Below are positions 33,596-44,186 of a DNA stretch of 64,000 nucleotides, piece after piece; position 1 is the stretch's first letter, and each line of letters starts with the position of its first letter. The position numbers and the translations under genes were made by a program. This DNA is from Pochonia chlamydosporia 170 (Eukaryota > Ascomycota > Sordariomycetes > Hypocreales > Clavicipitaceae), in assembly GCF_001653235.2 (NCBI RefSeq), contig NC_035796.1:124001-188000 (forward strand), given 5' to 3'. Below the pieces are notes generated by a model. The model was not told where the DNA came from, searched no databases, and saw only the letters and a program-made list of their open reading frames with translations.

Positions 33596-34651
33596 GGCGA
33601 TTTGACCGATAGGCAAATGCGGAGGATTCGCAGCTGAGATCTGGCAAACACCACGACATGCTCTTGCTCCTCCACAGCGATGCCGGGAAGGATGTCTATT
33701 AAATACTCAACGGGAGCTCGTTTAAGACAATGTCTCGAAACATGGCGGTAAAATCAGGTGAGCCCGGCCAACTCCTGGTCAGGATGATACACAAATTGAG
33801 AGCCTGCTTCAACTGTGGCGAGTCCCCTTCAAGGCGAGTCAGACGGACGATGGCTGCGTGTTTAATTGGGCTTGTGTTACTCCGTGCACATGAAATGAGA
33901 CATTGTTGGCTTGAAAATGGAGCAGTTGTCATCTTGGTCTGGCTTGTATTAAAGTTCACATAGACTATAGCTGAATGGCAGATTCTATCCTCCCATATCA
34001 GTATTTGAACATGTGCTATGATGAGACATGGTGCAGGTTTCGAAATTAAGGCTCTTCTAACGTATAATCGACCGTGCTGCCGTAAAGAAGTGTGGCGTTC
34101 AAGCCTAACAGGGCCTGGCACAAGTTTTAGGCTTCTGTGGGCATCTTTCATCAGCAAATATCATATGTTCAATCTCTTTGATCACCCGCATAGGCCACAG
34201 CACAAGTAACACCTCAAGCCTCAAGAACCCTGCTATCCTCTGCAGGCTGCACCATGGAGTATGGTAACACTGATACCGTGATGTGAAAGGGACGAAGATG
34301 ACGACCTCCATCCACTACGGTTTGAGTGCCTCCAATAACAGCCTAATTAAGGACACTGTTATCTGGGAGGGACTTTGGGCAGAAAGGAGTATTTGTTGCG
34401 ATTGGGCCTATTTTGTTCAAGCCCCTATGTCACTCTCATACATCTCTACCCAGTGGCGTGGTTCGTACCACTACACACCGACTCAGCTGCCTCAAAATGT
34501 CTTAGCACGAGGACTGCACTACTTCAATTGCATATTGCGTTGCTCATGCCCCTTCTAGCTTCCCTGGAGCATGTCTGGGATCAGGCTTTCGGTCATGCGT
34601 CTTGTGTGTAAGATACATCAGCTCAAACTACGACACGATGGCTCGATAATC
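33596..34651. other. Intergenic, no gene seen
   Basis: Upstream flank of the DAO oxidase gene and 3' flank of the carboxylesterase gene. No supported frame, although the TTG-initiated frames here reach 150 codons. Confidence 0.5.
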
Positions 34652-36527
34652 TCAAGCAAGCAATGACCTATCCATCCTGTTCCAAAACGCACATCGTTCT
34701 CTTTGCGCTTTGGGTACAGCCTCCATATGTAACTCATTCAGCCTGACCAATAATTTCGCTCCACTCTTCTTTTCTGCCCAACTTTGCCACTCAGGTGCGC
34801 TGGGGTGTCGGTATGTATTTGGAGAGAGAGTACGGACAAAGGAGATCCAATAGTTCATGATGACTGGCACTAGAGGCGCATTATAGGTGTAAAGACTTGC
34901 TGGAGACTGGTACCGCCCAGGATTATTCGCGCTATTTGGTCCAAAAATAATGCCCTCCTCGTAGCCGTGAGGACAGCCTAAGCCCCGTGATACGTAGTCT
35001 TCGTCATATATGTTCATATGATACGACCATAGACTAGGGCTTGGCTGCCCTTCCTGGCCATGGTTGCCTTTAAATTTCTCAGCAGCATCTAGGATATGCA
35101 TAGCTGGACACGTGAGTGTTGATTCGCCGTACGCCTGTTCCGCGGATGGAAACCATGCCGCGTGCAGTGCCACTGGATTGGGTCGCGGATAGTATCGTAT
35201 CATCTGTCTGAGTTCTCCCTCCGCTAACCTTGGATAATTGCTGTGCATGAATGTGGTGACCTCCTCAGCGTTGGATGCATTGGCAGCAAAGTAGGCACCC
35301 TCTGTTGTTCGTCAGTCAAATTCGATGGCCGGTCCAAGATGCCTACACGTACCATTTTCATTATTCCCGACAATCATTGGGATCTTAATGAATTGTCCTC
35401 TCTGATACATGTTCAATGGTACATCGGGTATCAGATTGCCATCGATACAGGGCGTCCAATACCAAAGTGGCGATTGCATAGAGGGCTGACCCGGGAACGG
35501 GCTTGGGCGATTACTTTGCTGCAGTTCCTCGGTAGTTTTACCACGTAGACATCTCATCTGTAGCTCTGCAGTCTGGTTGGCACATCCAACGCTTTCAACA
35601 AGACGGTTGTACTGCCACTCTAGTTCTGTTTTATGCGGCTGTGTGGGCATGAATGTAGACTCCATGATTGCCCCAGCGAAGAGTCCAGCATTTTTAGGGT
35701 TCAGCAAGTGAAGAGCCACTGACCCAGCGCCAGCAGAACTTCCATGTACAATGACGTGATTCGGGTCACCGCCAAACTGAACAACTTGGCATTAGCCACG
35801 GGTTGCGGGATAGATAGCCATACTCACCTTGGAGATGTTCTCTTGAACCCACTGCAACAACCGCAGCTGGTCAAGCAGTCCAGCATTTAGATTCCCGTGT
35901 GCTTCGACGTTTCTTCCAGCTAGAAAGCCGTACAAGCCGACTCGCCAGTTGAAATTGATATGAATAATATTGTGACCAGACCTTTCAACGACTTCAGAGC
36001 CGTTGTAGTTTGGGCTATAGTTACTGTTGAATCCTGCCCTGTTGTGTTAGAGCCCAACACTAGTTGATCCAGATATGTAAAGCTTACCGCCTCCTTGGAT
36101 GAAGACCCAAACTGGTAGTTTAGACTTTTCTGAAGCGTTGGATGGTCGCCATAAATTGGCAAAGAGACAATCCTCGGAACCTCCCTGACTCATCTCTTCC
36201 CCGGTACCAAGGCAAAAGTTGCCAAACTGTAATGGTTTGAGTTGCCATCATACGGCTATCAGCCTAGAAACACTGGTTTCCTCATACCTTGTCCGCTTTT
36301 TGCACTGTGGCCTGCGGTGTTGGCGGCTCTGGAGCCTTCCACCTCAAGTCACCCAGGGGCGCTGCGGCATACCGCATCCCAATAAATTGGTCGACGCCGT
36401 TCGATAGTGTTGTACCGGTGTATGTGGTATAGTTTAGGCTGACGAGGCGATCCGGTGGATAACTCCGTGCAAGCAATGTATTACTAGGAAGAAGGCCGCC
36501 GAGGGCGGCCAACAATTTCCAAGGCAT
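34652..36527 (-). CDS. Secreted type-B carboxylesterase
   Basis: A 552-residue alpha/beta-hydrolase of the carboxylesterase/lipase family, cleaving carboxylic esters outside the cell. Exons (minus) are 36288-36527, 36088-36226, 35828-36033, 35353-35776 and 34652-35301, all in phase. Signal peptide MPWKLLAALGGLLPSNTLLA. Family landmarks are FIGMRYAAAPLGDLRW, SEDCLFANLWRP, VWVFIQGGGF (oxyanion hole), HINFNWRVGLYGF and LLDQLRLLQWVQENI. The nucleophile elbow is VIVHGSSAGAGS, the acid site region is VGNNENEGAYF, and the catalytic His lies in GCPHGYEEGIIFG. Start ATG 36527; a TATA word lies about 85 nt upstream. Its neighbours suggest a role with the DAO oxidase and GST genes, unproven. Confidence 0.93.
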
Positions 36528-36607
36528 TCTCAGAATCGACGTTACACGCGTAATATGGTTACAGTATGTCAAGAATATACCTAATCATGGGGAGAGATGC
36601 CGTTGAG

Positions 36608-36615
36608 TATTTATA
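36608..36615 (-). promoter_or_regulatory. TATA box of the carboxylesterase gene
   Basis: TATAAATA on the minus strand, about 80 nt before the start codon. Confidence 0.5.
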
Positions 36616-37951
36616 TGCTGCTTGTTTTGTAATGCCGTAGCACTTGTCGGAAGCGACGCTGACATGCCGCAACAACGCATGGAAAAATGCCTTAATGCGA
36701 TGCCACGCACGTATAATGCGGAAACTGGTCAATCATCGTCAACTATGAGCCAACGGCTCTATCTGCTAGCTAAAGTGTTGCATTCTAAGCCTGCTTTTGT
36801 TCAGTTTCGCCCAATAGGATACCTCACTTAAATGAGTATCCCGACCTTTTATCTGCAGGCGTGCTGACACAGCACAATTTTTTCAACCACTCTTCGTGGT
36901 TGAAGATTGCTTATGGATACATCATGCTCAGTAAGACCTTAGAAACAAGCTTAGTGAGCGGTTCATCCCTGCTCCACCATGCATTTGTCTGGTGATCGGC
37001 GATGTGAAGGATCCCATCATGCAGGTCATGCAACGACTAATAAACATTCGGTGCTTACATTCGCACATTCGCTCTAGCAAAGAGCTTCAACACCAGAAAC
37101 TACTACCCTCCAGCTGGCGAAAATGCTCATCAAACTCTTTTTTAACAAAACTGTTACACAGATGTGGACGGCATGTACATTTGCAAGGAGATGCTAGACA
37201 TGACTACAAAGGTCAAATCATGTTTTGTAAGTATGGTTGAGAATTGTTGCCTGCATTGCCTCCATCGTATCTAGTAGAGCGTACATGTCGCAAAACTTGC
37301 GTTGATGCGTCGTTAAAGTCACCATTGAAGGAGATGTGTATTAGAGCAGACGGTGGGTTTTACGCCAACTGTGCTTTCGAACGCTTTCGAAGGGAACGCC
37401 CTTCCTGCCTCTATATAGCTAGCAATTTTATCTTGCCTTTCCAGCACTGGCTCTCCTGTTGGGGTCTTGCGGGTTGGATATGGATCACAAGTGGTGCCGA
37501 GTAGGATCCCTGTCATGTGAATGAGCTCTTCGATGATATGGGCACTTCGAAATAAATTGCTCGTGTTCAGAGGCTTCCAGACACTTGCCGTGAAAGGTCA
37601 GGTACATTGAGAGATGTATTATTAATGCTTTCAGTTCCAGAACGAGCTGCTGCAGGATACCCCTGGCCGCCCAGGTCGCTAAATTCGCGAGGCTCGCTTA
37701 GCTCGCTAATACATCTACAATATTCCATACCCATGTTGAATGTTGGCGATTTTGGGGCTCCGGACAGCGATATCGCAATGAAAATGTGCATGCTGAATCT
37801 ATTATATACTACAGAGATATAAGTCCCCGCAAGTCCAAGCATTGCTTCCACCTGGGTCAAGCTTCCACTCCTCCGAGGCTACCACCCATATCACAAACCT
37901 TTCGTTAGCAGCGTCTCCTTATGCTTAGCTCATTTTATCACGACATCAACT
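36616..37951. other. Intergenic between divergent esterase and GST genes
   Basis: 1.3 kb carrying both promoters. A minus-strand frame at 37319-37516 (MTGILLGTTCDPYPTRKTPT...) looks protein-like but short and unassigned. Nothing else seen. Confidence 0.45.
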
Positions 37952-38826
37952 ATGAACTCCCAGAAAGTCGCCGCGGTCTATCACTACCTGGACATTGGCC
38001 GACTCGGTCGTGGTGAAGTAGTCCAGTAAGTCTGCCGCCGGATCAAACATACCTTTCCCGTGCTCTGTTCGCTGCGTCCGCAATTGGCGAATATTTGCTT
38101 ACTGAACAACTTCTAAATAAAGTTTGTTTCTCAAGGATGCCGGGATTGAGGTCAAACAGGCTCGTTACCCATCTGACTCGACTTGGCCTCAGCAGAGCGA
38201 GACTCTTAAAGAGCAAGGCATTACGCGCACAGGCAAGGTGCCTTCGTTGGAGTATAATGGCCAAATACTCACACAAGTAAGCCTGGCCGGAGAAATATAC
38301 CCAGTAGAAGAGTAACTGACTCTTACAGCATATTCCTACGTTGCGGTATCTCGCTCGCGAACTTGGAGGTTATGGCGGCGAAAGCAACTGGGAGAAGTAC
38401 GTCGTAGACGCTGTCTCAGACATTTACATTGATTGGAGGGTACGTCCGAGAATTTGATGAGTCGTTCCCGTTTCAAAAGCTGATTGTATTAGACACAATG
38501 GGTTGCGAACCTGAAAAATAAAAGTGCCGAGTACAAGGATAAGTTCGCGCCTTGGTATTACAATCTCCTGGCGCAATACTATACCGACTATGAGGGGCCA
38601 TACCTCCTTGGTAGCAGGGTCACTTACGTTGACTTTGCTATTTATCAATCTATTGATAATGATCAGAGAACGGGAACGCTGCCTGTATGATGTCATTATA
38701 TCTCTGAACCACTCCCCCTACTAACTTTGCTCTTTGTAGGCGGATTTGCCTGTTTCACTTGTCAAATTTAGGGATACATTTGAGAAAAGACCTAACATCG
38801 CAGAATATATTAAGCAGAACAAATAG
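37952..38826 (+). CDS. Glutathione S-transferase (sigma/PGD2-synthase-like)
   Basis: A 205-residue cytosolic GST that conjugates glutathione to electrophiles. Exons are 37952-38025, 38123-38276, 38329-38439, 38493-38684 and 38740-38826, all in phase with GTAAGT/GTACGT-type donors. The thioredoxin-like N-terminal domain has VYHYLDIGRLGRGEVVHLFL (a YFDIxGRxE-like opening with the catalytic-type Tyr) and the cis-Pro region GKVPSLEYNGQILTQ. The helical C-terminal domain has LLGSRVTYVDFAIYQSIDN, the usual N-capping motif region. Complete length for the class. It sits between the carboxylesterase and arginase-fold genes. Confidence 0.92.
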
Positions 38827-39344
38827 TGCAGGTGATAGAGCCTCTCAGGGGATTTGATCTGGAATTTGAGTTGCGAGCATATGCACCGGGTTTGAATAGA
38901 CTAGACCCTCACTTGCAAGACAATTTATACACGATCCGATGTATGCATCCACCAGGGACGATGCTACAGTATGAGTCAATTTCCTGTGTTGATCCTTGGC
39001 TTAAGATGAGAACACCTCTCTTACTGTCAAGAGTCCGTAGGATGTCCCGAAATCATGCTCTAGCCGGTCCCCTTACACTGGCCAGTTCTCTCAAGCTTCT
39101 TGCTAAGCGAAACGAAATCACTTCATTTGTTGAATCAACTGTTGTCAGTATAGCTACTTTAAGGCATGAGCTAGGAGTAGTCATGTTTTCATGCATATGA
39201 AGAAACAAGAAATTAATTCACACACTTTAAAGCGCTACTCACCTCAGAAACACAAATCAGGCTCCTAGCACCGCATAAATAAATACTGGGACACCGAGAG
39301 AATACTGCCATAGGTAATTTCACTTCACCAGCTATATACCTGTT
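38827..39344. other. Intergenic, converging genes
   Basis: 3' flanks of the GST and arginase-fold genes. A 124-codon frame here has no recognisable motif and is probably non-coding. Confidence 0.5.
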
Positions 39345-40310
39345 CTAAGATGGCTTGGCAGCTAACATGTTTACAAGATGGTCTGCCAGCCTAGTTGTCA
39401 TATCCAATCCAATATCATGGTCTGGGTTAACCTCCGCGACGGTCAAACCCTTAACCTTTGGACTTGCCAGAACCACCGTCAACGCCTGCATCATATCCTC
39501 AAATGCAACCCCAGTATAATTTGGAATGTTTGCCAAGGGGAACATTTTCGGGTCGATAGAATCAACATCTAGGTGTACTAGGATGACGTCCGAGTTTTGT
39601 TCAAGATAATTGAGTGCACTTTTGGCAGTCTGAACTGGATCTTTCGCTACAGAAGCCGAAATTACGACCCGGAAACCATTCTCAAGGAGGAATGCAAGTT
39701 GCTCTCGTGTATTGCCCGCATTATCAACGTTCATGCCAAAGAAAACGGTATTAGATGCATCGCAGAGAGGTCCACCAGTAGGACGAGAAAACACGTCCAT
39801 ACTGCGGAACGCACCAGGTGTTCGAAGGAGATGCGTCATGTTCATTCCTGCAAAAGTTCCCGCAAAAGAGCGGTCGTTTGGCGTATTCAAATCGGCGTCG
39901 GCATCAATGTAAAGAAAGCCCACTCGCAGGGCAGGCGAGTGTGAATAAGCCCAACGCCAGAAAGCTGCCAAGATTCCCGGCGACATGCCACACTCGCCGC
40001 CAATGATAAGCTGGAATGGAATATCGCTTGTCGAAGGTTCAAGTGTTTGTTGTAGGGCTTTATCGACGCTGTAACAGACAGAGATATTCAGCTCCTCATT
40101 ACGGACGCTATCTCGAGCAAAGTCTGAAATGGAGTATTCGGCTGGAGACTCCAGAGCGTTGTGTTCTGACACCTTTAACACGCCGGCATCTCGTAGTTTT
40201 CTGGCGAGTCCAACATCCTGGAATGCTTTGGGGGCTTTGGATTTACCTGGAATCACAGAGCCGCAATCCGCGGGAACGTAAATAATGTCAATTTTGCTTG
40301 AAGGTGACAT
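39345..40310 (-). CDS. Arginase-fold (ureohydrolase family) protein with altered metal ligands
   Basis: A 321-residue intronless protein of the arginase/agmatinase/formiminoglutamase fold, whose normal members hydrolyse guanidino or formimino groups with two Mn ions. Three metal-binding segments are in place but changed. GGDH is GGEC (residues 104-107). DAHxD is DADAD (136-140), so its His is Asp. SxDxD-type DVDSIDP (248-254) is preserved. Loss of both His ligands argues against ordinary arginase activity, although Cys in the first motif occurs in other ureohydrolase relatives. ATG at 40310. Its place between GST and NmrA-like genes suggests co-regulation. Confidence 0.88.
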   Translation of the reverse strand: MSPSSKIDIIYVPADCGSVIPGKSKAPKAFQDVGLARKLRDAGVLKVSEHNALESPAEYSISDFARDSVRNEELNISVCYSVDKALQQTLEPSTSDIPFQLIIGGECGMSPGILAAFWRWAYSHSPALRVGFLYIDADADLNTPNDRSFAGTFAGMNMTHLLRTPGAFRSMDVFSRPTGGPLCDASNTVFFGMNVDNAGNTREQLAFLLENGFRVVISASVAKDPVQTAKSALNYLEQNSDVILVHLDVDSIDPKMFPLANIPNYTGVAFEDMMQALTVVLASPKVKGLTVAEVNPDHDIGLDMTTRLADHLVNMLAAKPS

Positions 40311-40948
40311 TCTTGTTGGTTACGAAGAAGAGAAGGAGAATCCTCTTTAAACAGGACCAAAATATAACGATACAGAGAATAATTGCTAAACAAAGGAGAG
40401 GGAACGGGTTTATTTAACGTTGAAGAAAGTAGTCTAGCGAAGAGATCGGCGTGCTGCTGGGCTGCTAACGAGTGACGTATTTCACAAAGCCCATCTTCTG
40501 CACTAAATTCAGCCGGTTGTCTGTCAACCTCTGGATGGTTGTAAACCATTCCCAGCTCACTTTAGCTTCGACGAGTTAGGCGAAGTAAGCGAGCTAAACG
40601 ATTGCGGACTCACAGATCGACATGACCCACAAGCTGGGGAAAAGATGAACTAAAACAAGCTACAAACAATTCGTAGCTAGCCTGGAAGTATTCGAGTTCA
40701 ACAAGAGATAATGATGGCGGAAAGGATGCGTGAAGCGAGAGAAGCGAGCGACAACAGAGCGTCTCTTTACAACGAAATTCGCCTTTAAATTATCAATACA
40801 CAGGGGTTTCTCAGTGGAGACTTATCAACTAGAGGGACTGTGCCTGTCAACTTACTCATGAATCAGTTTTATTACAGTTGTCTGGGTTGTCACACTACGA
40901 AGAGAGGTTCCGTATCGTGATTATTTGCGTCTGGCGTGTGCCACCATC
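40311..40948. other. Intergenic between divergent genes
   Basis: Promoter region shared by the arginase-fold gene and the NmrA-like gene. It contains several AGCGAG/GCGAAG words but no element I can name. Confidence 0.45.
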
Positions 40949-41970
40949 ATGTCGGCCACGACTTCCTCCGGTCATTGGTGACACTCATCGAACACCTGCT
41001 TTCGCAAGATAAGTACGAGACGGTTAGTTACCGTCGTGGGTGCCACGGGAACACAAGGTGGCTCCACGATCAACCATCTTTTGAAGCAGTCATCCGGAAG
41101 CTATAGCATAAGGGTTATAACCCGAAATCCCGATAGCAAAGCGTTGAGAAAGCTGGCCTGTCGTGGCATTGAAGTTGTGAAAGCTAACCTCGATGACGTT
41201 TCCTCTTTGGTCGCTGCTTTCAAGGGTTCGTATGCATTTTCGCCAAAACTGACTTCTGGACCATGTTTAATGACATGGATAAGGATGAGGCAGCAGCTCG
41301 CGAGACACGACAAGGCAAGAATATGGCTGAAGCAGCTATGACTACTATGAATAGTCTCCAACACTACATCTGGCCGACGTTGGCAGATACTGAGTGCATT
41401 AGCCAGGGACACTGCAGCGTACCACACTATCAATCCAAGGTCGCAGTCAACAGATACATAGAATTCAAACCAGAGCTGCTATCCAAGGTATCGTTTCTCT
41501 GGTGCTCTTACTATGCAGCAAGCTTCACACGCGGCTGTCTGACACCAATCTTTGTTCCCGAGTCAGGAAGATACCTACAGCTGCAAAGTGTACCTGATGA
41601 CACGCTGATGGCATTCGTCGGCAATGCTTGTACAAATTTGGGTGCTTTCATTATGACCATTCTTGAGCAGCCCTTGAAAGCTGGAGACGGCAAGACAGTC
41701 TTTGCATATATTGGAACGGGAACATTAGGGGACCTTCTGCAAACTTGGGCCAAGGCCTACAGCGTAGAAGCGCAGTACGTGCATATAACGACGGAACTTT
41801 ATTTCCCACTGTTCCTAAAGCAAGCGGAGGAGATGCATCTAGGTATGGCGTTTTTGGATTATGCACGATCTAAGTCTTGGACTACGAAGTATGGCATCCT
41901 CACGTATCAAGACTTGGGAATGGATATTTCCAGTCTATTGAGCTTGGAGGATTTGTGGAGAGGGGTCTGA
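40949..41970 (+). pseudogene. NmrA-like NAD(P)-binding protein, frameshifted
   Basis: Encodes an atypical short-chain dehydrogenase-like (NmrA) protein, normally a redox sensor or regulator. A likely first exon, 40949-40970, joins at 41028 to give SSVTVVGATGTQGGSTINHLL, the NAD(P)-binding GxxGxxG; the donor there (GTCATT) is unusual. The frame runs through VVKANLDDVSSLVAAFKGSY. At about 41235 one base is missing relative to the family: the next frame picks up at once with IFAKTDFWTMFNDMDKDE and continues to the stop at 41970 with TLGDLLQTWAKAYSVEAQYV. No intron can bridge the change. Either a recent inactivating deletion or an assembly error; otherwise full length. Confidence 0.8.
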
Positions 41971-42188
41971 CATTACACGTATGACCAACCATACTAAATA
42001 TATGGCATGGCTAAAAAGGATTGCATTGTGGTGTTTGCACTGCACCTGACTTAGAAACCCGGCTATGACGTCATCTTCAATATGAGCGGGCATTGGCCCA
42101 TCACCATCTCGCGCTTACTAATATTTTTGACAGTGTGGGAAAGGCTTATTGGTTCGAGACCAACGCCCTTCTTCTGCTCACACAAAAC

Positions 42189-42284
42189 ATGACTTCATCT
42201 ACCCTTCATACGCTATGCAATGATCAAGAAGAAAAGAAGAAAGACGGGCTGTCTTACATGCCGCACCCGACGTGTAAAATGTGA
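42189..42284 (+). promoter_or_regulatory. Upstream ORF overlapping the regulator start
   Basis: An ATG at 42189 opens a 31-codon frame that overlaps the regulator's start (42220) in another frame and ends at TGA 42284. A scanning ribosome that used it would miss the main start, so it could repress translation. It depends on the mRNA starting upstream of 42189. Confidence 0.45.
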
Positions 42285-44186
42285 CGAAAGAAAGCCAAAT
42301 TGTGAGCGTTGTGAGATTGCCAATGTGGAGTGTGCCGGATATGCAGAGAAACGGCAGTTGAAGATCCGATATCATGACCAAAGTTCGAATATAGCCGAGA
42401 GTCAGAAACCCCCAACAGCCGCATTCGATCAATGTATGCAGCCGAGCATTGGCGATGAGAATGGCTTGCCATTGGTAGCCCTACCGGTCAATCCAAATCC
42501 CTTTCAACGGCCGCATTCACGCGCACGAGACATGTTGGGCTACCACCAGTACCTGTACAGAACTTTATCAATACTCTTCCCACCAAAAAGCCTTCATTTT
42601 TGGAGGGACTACTTATGTGAAGCAGCGTGGGAGATGGAGTGGGTTTTTGACACCATTATTGCTCTTGGTTCTATGCACCGTGCCACATTACTATTGTCAC
42701 AAAAAGGAGGGAACGACCGTCATCGCGGATTAGACACAAAGGTCATCGCCATCCAAACATATATTAGAGCTCTGGAGGGTTTATCGACTTGTATGGCTGA
42801 TACGAAGGATCCCACTCCATTGGCGGTAGGCGTGCTAGTACTCATGGCGTACATTGAGGTATGTTGCAACCAGCTTCGCTAGTGGCAGTTCGTGATGTTT
42901 ACAATAGATGAAAGTGCTTCTCGGGAAATCTTCCAGCCGCGATTCGTCATACTCAGGTCATTCAATGCTACTCACAGGCGATGCAGGTGGACGATCAACA
43001 ACCTGTTGGGCGTTTCATTTCACCGATTGAGTCATCCATTCGCGATTTAGAACTCATCTGTCGCATCATGAGGCCATTCCCGAGTCCATTGGAACCGAGC
43101 TGTCGATCCAACGCCGAAAAGTTGACAGTCAATCTCCCTTCATCATTCTTTGAAGTAGCGGAAAACTCGTCCTCGATGCTTCAGCAACTCCTCGAGTTCA
43201 CTTCTGCAGATCTTGATCTCAAACACCTAGTTTGGTGTGCCTATGCAGCGCATTACCATACCGCCTCCAAGGAAAAAGTCTTGGCTTTCTTGCAGGCACT
43301 CGATGATTGGAGATCAAACAACTTAGCAGCCCTGCAGACGTTGAAATTGGAGGACCCCCCGTCGGATCAAATCGACTTCTCCTACCAGGCCCTGTGTAAA
43401 CGTCCATTCCCGCCACCTTGTCACGAGGATGTAAATCCGGAGGGTTGTCTTGCTCTGACGCTTTACACCTTCTACAAGGCACGTCTTCTTTGGGCATTGT
43501 GTCTTTTCGAGGACCAGAACAGCAGCATTGAGTTGGATACATACTTTCACGTGTATCAATTCTTGCGATACGCAAGGACGGCTTTAAAAATCATGCACCA
43601 GTCTGCTACATCTGAAAGCTTGCTACCTTGTGAGAACTTGAGGGTCGGCTTATCCCCGTTACTTTACCTCGCAGGACGTTGCTGTCCCACACCATCGTGG
43701 CTTCGCTGGATCATCCAGGAACTTGAACTCGTGGGCCGAGAAGGCCTCTTCCACAATCAGCCGTTTGCGAAAACTCTCGAGATTCTACTCCTACTTGAAG
43801 AACTTAAAATACAATCTTCAAATTCTTCCGAAACAGAAAGATTCGTCCCAGCCTCTTCGCGAACCATTGCTCTTCTAATCCCGGATATCGACTGCCGAAG
43901 TTTCAATGCCTACTACTCACATCCGCTGAAGTCGAGTCATGAAGATGCGAAGGAATTCAAACTCGTCAGAGTTGCTCGTTGGTCAGATGCAACTAGGCAG
44001 TCAGGCCCTGTCGTGGAGGATTACGAGATATACGAACAGCTCTTTTGTAAGGACTGGCTCTTCGAACAGCCAGTTGTACGGAAATGGTTGGACTGGAACT
44101 GCCACACAGAGTTTGACTTGAATCGTGTGATTCAGGACCACATTACTGGAAACCGTCTATTGCTGGAAGCTGGCCTCGAGCAATGA
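42220..44186 (+). CDS. Zn(II)2Cys6 fungal transcription factor
   Basis: A nuclear, DNA-binding regulator of about 636 residues. The zinc cluster is at the very N-terminus, CLTCRTRRVKCDERKPNC then ERC and EC, with spacing C-x2-C-x6-C-x6-C-x2-C-x6-C, preceded by a basic KKKRRK. The rest is the long fungal-specific helical region (for example LGYHQYLYRTLSILFPP and ALGSMHRATLLL). Exon 1 is 42220-42858. The acceptor that best restores the family-like FSGNLPAAIRHTQVIQ is at 42914, giving exon 2 42915-44186. It lies at the end of the 32-44 kb metabolic group and may be its pathway-specific activator. Confidence 0.9.

Noticed and set aside
33699..34157. A 152-codon minus-strand frame near the DAO oxidase gene
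   Set aside because: No recognisable motif and no good start context.
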